64,000 nt of DNA from Eumeta japonica (GCA_005406025.1 BGZK01002009.1:22384-86383), one strand, 5' to 3'; counted from the stretch's first letter, positions 1 to 11,959 are shown. The notes: a model not told the origin generated them from the letters alone. Program-made: numbers and translations.

Positions 1-657
1 GGACAAATCCTTTCACTATTTCTGCATGGCAAATAATGAGTCGTTCGTCTTTTCCCATTGGCATCGCGGAAGTGGAGCTAGCAGTGTTGTCAGTCCAAGT
101 TTTTGACAGCGTATGATTCGCATTTCTTCTGTGAAAACAACATTCGACTAGTCTTCAATTTTTTTGACAAATTCGCATCGATACAGAGCAATATCATTGT
201 GTTCCATCAATATTTTTTGTTTGTCATATTTTTTATATCGGAATCCGATCTCTTTCAATACCTTTGCCAAAAAAGATTTTTAATCACGGAACAAACCATT
301 ATGTCGTAGAGATTGTACAAGATTTTTTAAAGTTGGAATCTCTATTCTTTGGTAGTATTCGTATATATGACGACGAATAGCATCAGCGTCAAAACTATCA
401 ATTGCTGTCACTTTACAGGGCTGACGTTTTTTCTTAGGTGTAGACAGCATGTTCTGTTTCATGCCACTGCTGCCAAAGACTTCTTTTGTTATTTTAGCCA
501 CTGTTGGAGCACTAATATCTAATGCTGCTGCAATACGGTCTTTAACTTAAATGACTGGTGTAAGAGGTCCACCATTACGACTTTCCTTTTCAAAGTATTC
601 ACGAAGTCGCAATACAAACTCTCTTGTTCGTCCCTTCAGTATCTTACCTTTTGGCAT
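1..657 (-). pseudogene. Tc1/IS630-type transposase remnant, 5' part
   Basis: Decayed DNA-transposon transposase, read leftwards and cut by the window edge. Translation from an ATG at 657 begins MPKGKILKGR and continues through a helix-turn-helix-like stretch (APTVAKITKEVFGSSG). A further motif, PTLKNLVQSL, leads to a segment near 190-290 (FLAKVLKEIGFRYKK) and then to LIICHAE near the left edge. These motifs belong to the insect DDE transposases of the IS630/Tc1 group. Breaks are visible: a stop at codon 37 (547-549), further stops near 278 and 165, and the expected first catalytic DE(T/S)W-type motif reads EEM near 120-130. The third catalytic region lies outside the window. Upstream, 660-860 may be its 5' flank, but no terminal repeat could be paired because the other end is missing. 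Confidence 0.72.
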
Positions 658-659
658 TC

Positions 660-2630
660 TGACAGTAATGAAGGGAGGAACGATACACTCTACTCAACCA
701 AACGTAAGAATCCACAAGTAAATCAATACGGAGGAATACTCAATTCGACGTATGAAACATGTGGATTAACACTAAGCGAACGGAAAATGCAGTGACTAGC
801 ACTGGCGTCTCGTTATGAGTGACAACAAAATGGCGTCGCCGCCGCGTCCAGTGTTGCCGTTTCATAATTGTCCAAATTACTAAAATGCCGTGAGAAATGA
901 TAAAAATATTAACTTAACATAAATTGTTAATTTTATATTTAAGATAAAGGAACTTAATATCTGTGTTTGTTTATAAATCAATGGCAAATGTTTAGCAAAA
1001 ATAAATTCATATTTTATTGTGTTAATGTGTTAAATCGATTAAAACTTCTTCATGAATAAAACCGATTGATAAAAGAATCGATAACGCATTAGATCATCAA
1101 TATTTGATTAGTATTCGAGCTATCAAAAGTTAAACGATTGGAACGACTATAATAATGATAAAGCCCAACCGCATTCAAAAAATTGAATAGTCACTTATAC
1201 AGTAATCTTGCTATTTTAATGCGATCACGAAGTTGTTAAAAATCGTAGATCTGTCTGTTCTTTGAGCTATCACTTTCTGCTGCGGGAATCATATTTAATG
1301 TAGATTAAGAATTGCAAAGCAATAAAAACTTTATTTACGTTAACTCAGGAATTCATCCATTGATTACGTCGTTCTATTTTTCTATAATAACTAATTTCAC
1401 TCAAAGTTAAATTATATTATAATAAGCACTACTATAGCTTTCCATTTATAAAATTAACCACTGTACTGACTGCATGTACTTTTCATTTATTTTTGATTCG
1501 AAGAATCCAAATTTAATTAAAAACAATGACCCATTAGGAGGAATATACATCTTAAAAAAATGTAAGTGCTTTCGTATGTATCTAATGAAAGGGAAAATAA
1601 CTCAATGCCTAAATGTGTTAAATAAAATTTTAATTTTACATAATTTTCCGAAAATCTATTAAAACTTACTGTTTCTTAAACGATATCCTTCCAAAATACA
1701 AACCGTTGAAAATCACTTTAACAATCACTCAATAATAATTTAATGTTTATAATATCTATAGTATTTAACAATATCCTATAAATATTATAAACACGATAGT
1801 TCGTCAGGCAGTATAAATGTTTGTTACTATTTAACGCATCACTTACTTAACGGATTTTGATTATACATTACAATAATGTAGTCTGTACATCAGAATAATA
1901 TAAAAATTATAATTTATAAAGTAATTAGCTACAGCTCGCGGCTATTTTTTACTGAAGTGAAATTAGAATGGATGGTTTTCTTTTCTTACTCTACTTGATT
2001 ATAAGCAACCGGATCAAAATCAACGCCGGTCTGAGATTGGTTTGAATTGGATTAGACATCATAACCAGTCAATATAAAATATGAGTAAATTCGTTCATGT
2101 CCACACGGTCGGAGTCACGGGCAAAATCTACTATAGATTATGCTTAAAAATTTTTTAACAATAATACACGACCCGTGTATTATATGTCTTATGATTGAGT
2201 AAAAAGTACAATAATAATCAAAACTAATATTATAAAGAGAAAACAATTGACATTCAATATGTGGTTTTTTGTTGGTATGTTTGTTTGTAATGAATAAAAT
2301 CATAAACTACTAGACATTATAGAAATTCTGCCACGTGTAGTAAGCTACATTACCGGGCTATAAGGGCTGTACCTTATTAAAAAAAAATAGAGATCCCTGT
2401 GCAAATTGCAACAATGTAATCCAAGGTATCAAAAATTTGCCTATAAAAAAAGTGTTTAACGTGCGCTATGAAAACTAATAACGACACATAAAATAATGAA
2501 CTACATGTTTACAGTAATTATCATTATTCATAAAAAAGTCGACGAGACTGTTATAGTTATATCAAAATAACCACTTTTTTTCAAATTAGTCAATCATAAT
2601 ACGGTCAAATACGCCGTAGTAAATCTCAAA
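660..2630. other. AT-rich DNA without a recognisable gene
   Basis: The part up to about 860 is probably the untranslated 5' flank of the transposase remnant. It includes a short GC-rich patch at 830-860. The rest is AT-rich DNA with only short chance reading frames and no motif, repeat unit or RNA gene that I can name. Confidence 0.6.
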
Positions 2631-2632
2631 TC

Positions 2633-2975
2633 ATAAATACTAAAGCGATAAAAATAAATATTTTTTTTAATAAGGGTTTATTACTATTTAATAAAAAGTA
2701 TTAAAAATACGACAATAACTTAATTCTAATAAGAAATATACAATTTTAAAGGTATATTATATGGCATTTTCTAAAGTAAAAGTGTGTTACATTTTAATGA
2801 CAAGAGAGATCAAAAAAGTGTAACACGCTTTTATTTCAAAAATGTGATATAATATACCTGTTAAATTGTAAATTTCTTATTAGAGTTAAATTATTTTTAA
2901 CTTTTTCGTTCTTTTTATTAACAAGTATTGAAAGCTTGTTTAAAAAAAAATCTTTATTTTTTAGGAGTACTTTCA
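2633..2975. repeat. Long imperfect foldback (hairpin) element
   Basis: The left arm (about 2635-2798) and right arm (about 2810-2973) are inverted copies of one another. Matching blocks include TTCTAATAAGAAAT at 2723-2736 against its complement at 2873-2886. Others are GGTATATTATAT at 2751 against its complement near 2850-2861, and GTGTTACA at 2784 against its complement near 2819. Arm ends pair AAATACT with AGTACTT. Only about 10 bases separate the arms, so the transcript could form one long hairpin. No coding capacity and no clear target duplication. It could be a foldback MITE or a plain inverted duplication. Confidence 0.75.
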
Positions 2976-3493
2976 GGAAGCTTCGAGTCAAACGTCTATT
3001 TAATTTTGAAACTATTAACTCTCCTTTTACCCCTTTAGGAGCTTAATTTCAGAATTTTCTTTCTCATTCCATCTCTACAACTTAAAGAGAATACCAGCGC
3101 AACATTTCGCCTTTCTAGGTCCAAGGGTTTAGTCTAGGCATTGATAAGACAGTAAGTAAATCAGTCCGAGACATCGACTTGCGTAATCTAAAACTCATAA
3201 TAAAAAATAAATAGTTCACTGCCTACTTGAGTAGTTAAGCATACTGCAGTCTATTGTCAAAATTCCTTCCGCTTAGTTGAATGCACAATCAAGCACGTTT
3301 ACGCAAATTGCTTTTTAATGGTAATGGTTTAAGTTCGACTATAATCAAAAACTGTAGAGCTTTGGTGACTACTAGCTTCTGAATTTTACTGAAATGATAT
3401 CAAAATGTTCTCTTATAGTTCAACATTAATAATATTTATACAACGACCTATAGAAGTCGGTGGTCTAAATTGTCCAAAATTGCGAAGACACTT

Positions 3494-3882
3494 TGTTTAA
3501 TATTGCTTACATACGGTTTAATATATATATATTATTGTAAATTATATAGTATATATGTTTCCTTGCCTATTTTTCCTTTTCTTGTTGGTGGGGCGATAGG
3601 TGTCGCTTTTGTGCAACTACCGACGAGACGAAAAAGTAAATTACAACGTAAGCGACGTGTAAACGCTTGTGCGGGAAAAATATAAAAAATCTAATAGTGC
3701 GGTGCCGCGTGTGTCCAGAACGCGACGGGTAAGCCTTTACTTCCTAATTATTCCCTTCCTATGTTATTTATTTTGATAATATATATGCAAGGTTCGAGGC
3801 AGACCGGCATAGTTTTTAAGTTTCGAGGAAACTGCGATACGCGAATTTGAGATTTGTGTTGAGAAAGAACTTGAAATTAACA
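3494..3882 (+). repeat. 5' LTR of the BEL/Pao element
   Basis: 389 bp, starting TG and ending CA. It shares with the downstream LTR long blocks such as the one holding TTGGTGGGGCGATAGGTGTC (about 3583-3602). It carries only about 14 bp of alternating AT (3519-3532), against about 62 bp in the 3' LTR. Small indels distinguish the two copies (for example an extra TAAA near 3637), so the insertion is not recent. Confidence 0.93.
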
Positions 3883-4371
3883 TTTGGTCCATTCGAGCGG
3901 ATGCCTTTGGATTTTGTATAATACATATTTATTTTGTATATATAATATTTATTCGTATCAACATTTTAACATTTTCGTATGTATCCACTAGCGGAAATAA
4001 CTGTCGGTATACAGATATTTTTTTGCATTTTATACAAGTTATTATATTTATATAAGCAATACTTCTTATATAAATTTCCTAAATCCAACACCTTAAAATA
4101 TTTTATTTATGTAAATTATTTTTATTATAGTAAAACGATCTACACACATTTAAAAGCGCCATCTATCCATATTTATAGGCGCGATTTACATCTAAATTAC
4201 ACGTTACTTACGAATTTGAAGTGTACATTATTGTTACAGATTAGGGGTAAAGATATAATGTACATAAATGTATAGGGTTCAAATTTTCAAAGAAAATACT
4301 TTTATTTTATTATATAAGTATTAAGTTTTTTATCTCTTGCTTTTTCTAAGTTATTCTATTCTTTGTTTATT

Positions 4372-5530
4372 ATGGCACCGAGAAAGTTAGCCGTGTCATT
4401 ACTACGTTATAATTTATTAGCGTCTAATTTGGATAAATTGAACGATCTTTCTAAGGTGGCATCTCCCAATGAAGAGGGCGTTCAGAATTTTAAAATAAGA
4501 TACGCCGATTTAGAAAATATTTATAATGATTTCGTGGAAAAACACGTCGAGATTGAATCTTTGTCTACACCAGAGGAGTTTGATTCTGAAAGCCATCAAA
4601 AGAAATACGATTTCTATACCAACCTTTATTACGGTATCAAGCGAAAATACGCAGAACTGGTTCCTGATCAAATTAGTGTTTCTAAGCATTTGGAATTTAT
4701 AGAACCTAAACAAAATAAAAATGTTTTTTGCCGAAATTGCAACTTCCTCCCTGGTAGAATAGAGGAATATATTTCATTTATTGATATATTTAAATCTATT
4801 GTGGGCAATGACATTTCGTTGTCAGATACGGAAAAATTATATTATCTTATTGGTTGTTTATCTGAGAACCGAAAATGTTGATTCAACATTTGTCAATTAC
4901 CGGAGAAAATTATTTGGTTGCATTAGATTTATTACAACGTCGTTACGGTAATAAAAGGTTATTGACAGATAAATTATTGTATAATTTGCTATCTATCACG
5001 TCGGTTAATAAAACGGTGAGCTCTTTAAAAAACCTTTTAAACATTTTATTAGAAAGTACTAAGGCCTTAGAAAAACTAAAATTTCCTGTATGTCAATGGT
5101 CCTATTTGTTATTATATATTAATTTACAAAAAATAGATAGTAATATGCGTAAGGATTTTGAAAAACGCATGGAAGGCAAAGACTTACCTACGTTTGATGA
5201 TTTCATTAAATTTTAGAAAATGAATTAAGAATATTGGAGTCTACAGCACACCCATCTTCAGCAGGAAAAGGTAGTAATAAATGCGTACCATTCGGATCCA
5301 AGCAGCACAGTTATCAATCTATTACAATTAGTCCTGTTGACCAATGTAACTATTGTCACTTAAAAATCATCACATAACTAAATGTTTTTGTCATTACCGC
5401 AAGGGCGGAAACAACATATTTTAACAATAGATTATGTTTTAGATGTTTAAATAGCCATAATATTTCTGAGTGTACCTAAAATCATTTGTGATAAATGTAC
5501 TTCTTCGAAACATCATACGTTGTTACATTT
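4372..5530 (+). pseudogene. gag: BEL/Pao gag remnant with zinc-knuckle region
   Basis: Gag-like polyprotein start. The likely initiator is the ATG at 4372 (MAPRKLAVSL); an ATG nine bases earlier is in frame. About 170 residues of helical capsid-like sequence run to a break near 4866-4881. There the frame shifts by one and continues with LPVTGENY-like text (LSITGENYLVALDLLQRRYG). It goes on to about 5216, where a stop follows DDFIKF. Beyond this, in several frames, are cysteine/histidine clusters (QCNYCH, LCFRCLNSH, CDKCTSSKHH; about 5340-5520), which are remains of the CCHC-type knuckles found at the gag-pol boundary of BEL elements. At least two frameshifts and two stops make it non-functional. 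Confidence 0.88.
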
Positions 5531-6096
5531 TAACGCGGAACCAAACGTCGATGCTCATAGACCAGAAACGACAAACGTTCCTCAAATAGAATCGAATCAA
5601 AATGTACTACAGCGTGCTAACGCGTTGCATTCTATATATTCTGGTCCATATAAACGCACTGTACTCCTGCAAACAGCCATGGTACAGGTGATGGATTCTT
5701 GCGGCCAGTTTCGTAATGTTCGAGCACTTCTAGATACCGGAAGTCAGAGCACCTTTATATCGGAGTCGTGTGCACGGAGGTTGGGTTTACATCGTACACA
5801 ATATACTGATTCGATTACAGGTCTCAGCGGTACATCTATAACTAATTGTAGGGGAAAAGTAATGCTACTATTCGGCCTTGCCATGTAGATCGGCCGATTC
5901 TAGGTACGACGGGTATCGTTTTGATGAAGATTACAGACAATCTTCCAAATTATTCTCTCCTCGGGAGCTCAAAAATGAGTTTCGCGGTTTAAATTTGGCT
6001 GATGAACGATTTTATGAAAGTCGTAGTGTTGAATTGTTAATAGGTGCGGATCTTTTATGTGAAATAATCTGTGGTGGTCATCCGATTTTCTCCTGA
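5520..6096 (+). pseudogene. pol: BEL/Pao aspartic protease region
   Basis: A frame from 5520 to 5888 carries ALLDTGSQSTFI, the active-site motif of a retropepsin-type aspartic protease, with DTGS at 5733-5744. In BEL elements this enzyme cuts the gag-pol polyprotein. The frame ends in a stop just after the glycine-rich SITGLSGTS segment. The following protease-RT linker continues in another frame (5878-6096, NLADERFYES, ELLIGADLL), so a frameshift lies near 5875. The flap and LIGAD regions remain readable. Catalytic residues look intact, but the reading frame does not. Confidence 0.88.
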
Positions 6097-7170
6097 CTTA
6101 CCCTGTGCTGTCAATACTATTTTCGGGCATGTTTTAATGGGATCAGTGGTTTGTCCGATTGGAAATTCAGAACACGTATATAATTCATGTTTTACTCAAA
6201 GCTTCATCAGTCACGTATCGATAGATGAAATATTAACAAAATTCTGGGAAATCGAAGAAGTCCCTAAAATTATTATAGACCCCAAAAATGTCGAATGTGA
6301 ATCGATATTTCGAGATACACATTATCGAGACATAACCGGCAGGTATGTGGTGCGGTTACCACTACGATCGGATCGGCCACAGCTCGGTGAATCTAAGCAA
6401 CTGGCCTTAAAGCGGTTTTACTCTCTAGAGAAGCGTCTACAATGTAATGAGAGTTTACGAGAAAAATATATAGCGTTTATGAGAGAATACATAAATTTAA
6501 ATCATATGTCGCTCTATGAAGGATCATTAGATAACCTATCCGAATCAGAACATTATATTATACCGCATCACGGCATATTTAAATCTGGCGCTGACAAAAT
6601 TAGAGTTGTTTTTGATGCGAGCTTCCCGACGAGCAGCGGAGTCTCGTTGAATGATTGTTTACATTCGGGAGAGAAGTTACAAAAGGATATAATTTCAATT
6701 ATATGTAATTTCCGATTGTATTCGGTTGTTTTCACTACGGATATTCGCATGATGTTTCGTCAAATTGTTGTGTATAAAGACGATCAAATGTATCAACTAA
6801 TATTTTGGCGCGAAGCTCCCGAGTTACCCTTACGTTTATATAAACTGCATACTATTACATACGGTATGAGATCTAGTCCATTTTTAGCAATTCGAGTGTT
6901 GAATCAGTTATCGAATGATGAAGACGCGAAATATCCCGCGGCGGCGCGTTTGCTTCGCTCTTCCGTTTACATGGACGACATTTTAGGTGCACACCGAGGC
7001 CGAAGCTAAACAGCTAATGCTCGACTTAACAAAATTATTATCTTCAGCGGGCTTTGAGCTTCGGAAATGGACTTCAAACAATGCGGAACTGTTGTCTGAC
7101 ATCCCTCGCGATCACTTGGAGAAGCCGCATGTGTCGATAATGCAGATGGAATTAGTTATATAAAATCCTT
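6071..7170 (+). pseudogene. pol: BEL/Pao reverse transcriptase
   Basis: A 312-residue frame (6071-7009) contains the RT palm and fingers. KIRVVFDAS, then NDCLHSGEKLQ, TDIRMMFRQI and ITYGMRSSPFLA lead to the catalytic VYMDDIL (YMDD at 6968-6979). Right after YMDD the frame is lost near 6990. The connecting sequence EAEAKQLMLDLTKLLSSAGF-like text resumes in another frame from about 6994 to 7140. The domain order and the HSGEKLQ and YMDD motifs are characteristic of BEL/Pao rather than Gypsy or Copia. Catalytic aspartates are present, but the polyprotein is interrupted downstream. Confidence 0.92.
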
Positions 7171-7335
7171 GGTATACAATGGAACTCTTCTACCGATCGG
7201 TTTACTTATCACTTAAATTTACCAAAGATCCGAATTGCACGAAAGAACAATTTTATCTGCCTTAGCTCGCACCTATGATCCGTTAGGATGGATTGCACCA
7301 GTAATCCTTCAAGGTAAATTATTAATGCAACGTTT

Positions 7336-8280
7336 GTGGGCTCTGGGCATAGATTGGGACGTCGATCCTCCACAAGAAATTGTAAAACATGGAATAGCAT
7401 ATTATCGAATTTAACTTTTATAGAAAATATTAAAATTGAACGGTATTATTTGTTAAACGAAATACAACATTGTTCATTACATGGCTTTGCGGATGCGTCG
7501 GAAGCGGGGTACGGCGCTGCTGTCTATTTGCGAGTAGTAGACTCTAGCGGTAGAGTGAAGCTCTCATTAATGATGGCTAAGTCACGAGTAGCACCTATCA
7601 AGACTAAATTAACAATACCTAAACTTGAACTTTGCGGCGCGGCACTTGTTACTAAAATTCTGGACAACGTGTTCTACTCGATTCGAGACAATGTTGAAAT
7701 ACATGATATGGTGTGTTGGACTGACAGTACTATAGTTTTATCTTGGTTACAAACACCACCTCATCTCTTACAGACCTTTGAAGGAAATCGTGTCTCTCGT
7801 ATAATTAATTGCGGTTTCAAAATAAAATGGAGACATTTGCCTTCACAAATGAACCCAGCTGATGTAATCAGCCGTGGATGTAATGGAGCAGAATTATTAA
7901 TGCACCCTCTCTGGGGACCGGAGTGGCTTCAAAATGCTGAGAAATTCTGGCCTCAAAATTTAATCAAAACGGAACATAATTTGCCTGGGTACGTAAAATC
8001 GACAGTAGCACATATATGTGCTCATGAACTGAAATTTGAATTAATTGAAAGGTTCAGTTCTTTGTCAAAATTAGTATCAGTTGTAGGTTACTGTTTTAGA
8101 TTTTATAATAATCTAAAATACAAATGTAATAGAATTAACCTTAAATACCTATCTGTACTGGAACGAGACTTAGCATTAAACTGTTTAATAAAATTGGTTC
8201 AAAGAGAACATTTTCAAGCTGATTTAAAATTATTAAAAAACAATAAGCAATGCTCAAAATCATTGCATAGACTTTGTTGA
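7336..8280 (+). pseudogene. pol: BEL/Pao RNase H region
   Basis: A 314-residue frame carries the RNase H fold that degrades RNA in the RNA-DNA hybrid during reverse transcription. It contains FADASEAGYGAAVYL, then SRVAPIKTKLTIPKLELCGA (with the catalytic glutamate), then CWTDSTIVLSWL. The tail includes HLPSQMNPADVISRG and the tryptophan-rich WGPEWL segment typical of the pol linker before integrase. The opening residues up to about 7410 are out of the true frame, since the LARTYDPLGW-like segment lies at 7261-7330 in another phase. The frame closes with a stop at 8278-8280 directly before the integrase region. Confidence 0.9.
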
Positions 8281-9414
8281 CAAAGATGGTATCCTGCGAG
8301 TTGGTGGCAGACTTGAGCACTCGACCTTTTCATTTAATAGAAAACATCCTTGTTTGTTGCCAAAATCTCACCATTTTACATATTTAATTATTGATTACTT
8401 TCACAAGGTGCATTGTCACATCGGTCCTACAGCCTTACAGGCTATCATACAACAACAATTTTGGATTTTGGCAGCACGTCAAGTAATTAGGCATAGATTA
8501 TTTAAATGTATATTTTGCTTCAGAACTCGTGCAAAACCTGCGGAACCACTTATGTCCGATTTGCCGGCAGATCGTGTGACGTCTAGTGGAGTATTCAATA
8601 CGGTTCAGACTGATTTCGCAGGTCCATTTTTTTGTAAAGGCATCAAAATTACGAAACGCTAAATTATTGAAAGCTTACCTGTGTGTTTTTGTTTGCTCTG
8701 CGTCGAAAGCTGTACAGTACAATTCGATCTGATTGCGGAACTAATTACGTGGGGACAAACAAACATCTAAATGATGTACAAAAATTTCTGTCGGATTCCA
8801 ATATTCAAGATTCATTGTGTGATGAGACTTCTCAACGAGGAATAAGGTGGTACTTTAATCCTCCAGGAGCACCTCATTTTGGCGGGCAATTTGAAAGTGC
8901 TGTAAAATCAGCAAAGTCTTTGCTTTCGCGTATCATAGGGGAACAAAGGTTGACATACGAGGAGCTTTCAACGGTATTTGCTCGTATTGAGGCCGTGTTG
9001 AACTCGCGTCCACTATGTCCTTTGTCCCACGATTCAAACGAGTTTGAGGTTTTGACACCGGCTCATCTATTAATAGGAAAATCTTTATTGGCGGTCCCGG
9101 AATACGATTGGGATGAAACTCTCTCTCAGGTTGTTCAGGCGATATCCCAACATTTCTGGCGCAAATGGAATAATCTATACCTTCACCAACTTCAAATGCG
9201 CAATAAATGGTTTTCGGATGCAAACCCTCCTAAAGTGGGAGACTTGGTACTGATTAAGGAAGATAACCTACCTTCTCTTAAGTGGAGACGGGGACGTATT
9301 GAAGAGATGCTACCGGGAAAGGATGGTGTAGTTCGCGTGGTTATTTTAAGAACGCAGAGCGGAAAGATCACGCGACCTGGTGTTAAAATTTGTCGTTTGC
9401 CAATAGATACATAA
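8281..9414 (+). pseudogene. pol: BEL/Pao integrase with C-terminal DUF5641-like tail
   Basis: Two frames make up the integrase. The first (about 8300-8662) holds the HHCC zinc-binding region (VHCHIGPTA, then CIFCFRTRAKP) and the start of the catalytic core with its first aspartate (QTDFAGPF). The second (8683-9414) begins near SDCGTNYVGTNK, where the second aspartate lies, then PPGAPHFGGQFESAVKSAK with the catalytic glutamate. It ends with the DUF5641-like tail (AHLLIG, FWRKWNNLYL, VGDLVLIKEDNLP, WRRGRI). The junction near 8660-8720 is shorter than in intact relatives, which normally have several tens of residues between TDFAGP and SDCGTN. A deletion plus frameshift there destroys the core. 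No gene follows before the 3' LTR. Confidence 0.9.
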
Positions 9415-9541
9415 TTTTACCTTTTTTAATCGTTCATTTATATTATTTATATAATTTTATTTAACTATTAAGTTTTGGTTTAATTTTACATTATATACAT
9501 ATGTTGATGATAGATAAAGGCTTTAGCCTTCTCAAGGGGTA

Positions 9542-9564
9542 TGTTTAATATTGTTTACATACGG

Positions 9565-9636
<72 letters not shown>

Positions 9637-9986
9637 AAATTATATAGTATATATGTTTCCTTGCCTATTTTCCTTTTCTTGTTGGTGGGGCGATAGGTGT
9701 CGCTTTTGTGCAACTACCGACGAGACGAAAAAGTTACAACGTATGCGACGTGTAAACGCTTGTGCGGAAAAAATATAAAAAATGTAATAGTGCGGTACCG
9801 CGTGTGTGTCCAGAACGCGACAAGGGGTAAGCCTTTTACTTCCTAATTATTCCCTTTTCCTATGTTATTTATTTTGATAATATATATGTGCAAGGTTCGG
9901 AGGCAGACCGGCATAGTTTTTAAGTTTCGAGGAAACTGCGATACGCGAATTTGAGATTTGTGTTGAGAAAGAACTTGAAATTAACA
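9542..9986 (+). repeat. 3' LTR of the BEL/Pao element with TA expansion
   Basis: 445 bp. It is identical in layout to the upstream LTR but about 56 bp longer, mostly because the alternating AT tract at 9569-9630 has grown to about 62 bp. Both ends are intact, and CACTT follows at 9987-9991. A short hairpin (AAGGCT and AGCCTT, 9517-9530) lies just upstream, next to the purine tract. Confidence 0.93.
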
Positions 9987-11910
9987 CACTTGGTTGTGCT
10001 AAACATAGTGTTCCAATTTACACTTAATCCGAACCATTCATGATAGATGCTTTTGGAACGTTGTCATCGAACATTACAAGTGTTTGCGCTATTTCCGTAC
10101 TTTCTACGTTTGAATTTTGATACGTCATTATTAAATTGCGGAATCTAAGTATTAGGTGGCAAATTGACAAGTCAACGCAAATCGGTACACTAAGGTCACG
10201 ATCGCCACCGGCCGTGATGCTCACGCGCAGATGCACGCACGTGGTTTTTAAAAAGAGATAGCGACACTTTATCTGTGTGCGAGTGAACAGGATGACTCGC
10301 AGCAAGCGAGCGGCGGCGGCCGTCTTAGGCGCTGCCTACTAGTAATGTATAATATGACCAGATCACGAAATTTTATAGGTCAAAATTAGTCAAAAACAAT
10401 TACAAGAATATGCAGAATCGATTCTGTTGATGATATATAACTAAGTATTTTCCAGTTTCTAAAATAATTAAAATTACGTTGTATACTATCTGTTGCCTCA
10501 GATTTCGTTTGCGTGGTGTTAATAAAACATAACGTTTTGAAAAGACATCAAGTTGTCCTTCATTTTTTCGTTGTCTTTCGTCATGCATACATAGACAACT
10601 TCAGACGGCACATCATAGTCTTCCTTAAGGTCGTAATGATTATAGCTAGATTTCCACCTTTTCGTGTACTTTATTTATTTAAAAAATACATAAGTTAAGC
10701 ATATTTGGATACATTTTTTTCTGTGATACTCGTATTGTCAAAAAAAAAGGTGCCCTTTGTCCAAATCTATTCAGTAGGTACTTCAAGTCAAAGAGAGGGA
10801 AAAATTTAAATTTGCTCCCTATCTAGCTTCTAGGTATTGTAACGTGATGAATTGTGTTCTACATTAAGCAATAGATTACTATTATAGCAACACACAAAAC
10901 ATTTTATTCAAATAGATCCTTACTTTTTTTACGACGCTTAAACAAACAGACAGAAAAATTTACAAACAAACAGACAATAATTTAAAATCAGTTATTTTGA
11001 GGTCTGTATAATGTATATAGTAATATATCATTACTTTTTTTTTTAAATATTTAATGTACGCATTTTGGTTTTTTGCGATTTAATTATATGTATAGATACA
11101 TATAAGTTTAAAATATGAAAAACAGAGACCAACAAAAGAGCAGAAGGGAAAGTGATGATAACGAAGGATTGAGGTATATTTTGAATTATTATTTGCAGTA
11201 GCGTATTGAAGATCAGTATAAACGAAGTAGCTAAGGAATTACATTAAAAGATGAAAACAGAAAAAGCAAACTAATCAAAATAACTCAAGAGATCCGACAG
11301 TTGGAGTGAGTCTTCCTCAACCTTTTGTCCACTCGTGGTGAGTTTTCAAAGGGCATTTCCCATTTCACTGCAGAGCCCACCCTTTTTGCGAACAACCGTT
11401 TTTATATTGCTATTGTTATGGTCTTGGGTTATGTCAAAGACTGTTGAATCATGTTGATAAGCGTATTAAACCTAATAAAATAATGAAAACTTGTGAATGC
11501 ACTCGAAGGTTTCTTCTAAAAACGATTAAATACTATGTGTTTTTAGCTTATCTTTGCAGAGAATATCAGTAATGAATATTTATACATTTTATTTTATATA
11601 AAATTAATGTATTTTAACGTTGCTATATGTCGTTCTTTGTTATAATACACTTAGAAAATTATATACAATTTTCACAGTTATTCTGAAATTTGTCAATCCA
11701 TTCAATCAAATACATGCTACAATAATGGACGTATTTTAAACCAGTTAAATACAATGTGTAATAATAATAGTAATTTAGGTGCTAAATAATAATATTGGAT
11801 AATCTAATCCCAAAAAAATAGCTCCATTCAGCTATTGCCGATCTGTACAACACACGGCTGGCTTGTTTAAATGTTGTCTTTATGATTGATGGTTAATTAT
11901 TACGCAATAG

Positions 11911-11916
11911 ATTATA

Positions 11917-11957
<41 letters not shown>
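11911..11957. repeat. (TA)n microsatellite
   Basis: About 45 bp of alternating TA interrupted once by G, ending in TACACACA. Simple-sequence repeat in an AT-rich context. Confidence 0.95.

Positions 11958-11959
<2 letters not shown>

Larger units (their letters stand above)
3494..9986 (+). mobile_element. Full-length degenerate BEL/Pao LTR retrotransposon
   Basis: A 6.5-kb element bounded by two direct LTRs (3494-3882 and 9542-9986), both starting TGTTTAATATTG and ending GAAATTAACA. The 5-bp sequence CACTT flanks both sides (3489-3493 and 9987-9991), a target-site duplication of the size usual for BEL/Pao. A primer-binding-site-like segment starts at 3883 (TTTGGTCCATTCGAGCGG), and a short purine tract AAGGGG (9534-9539) precedes the 3' LTR. 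The internal order is gag, zinc-knuckle region, aspartic protease, reverse transcriptase, RNase H, integrase and a DUF5641-like tail. No envelope frame lies between the integrase end (9414) and the LTR. The coding region is broken by several frameshifts and stops, so the copy is not autonomous, although its ends are complete. Confidence 0.95.

Noticed and set aside
10400..10588. 62-codon minus-strand frame (RQRKNEGQLDVFSKRYVLLT)
   Set aside because: Protein-like composition but no family recognised, and no flanking coding signal; too weak to annotate.
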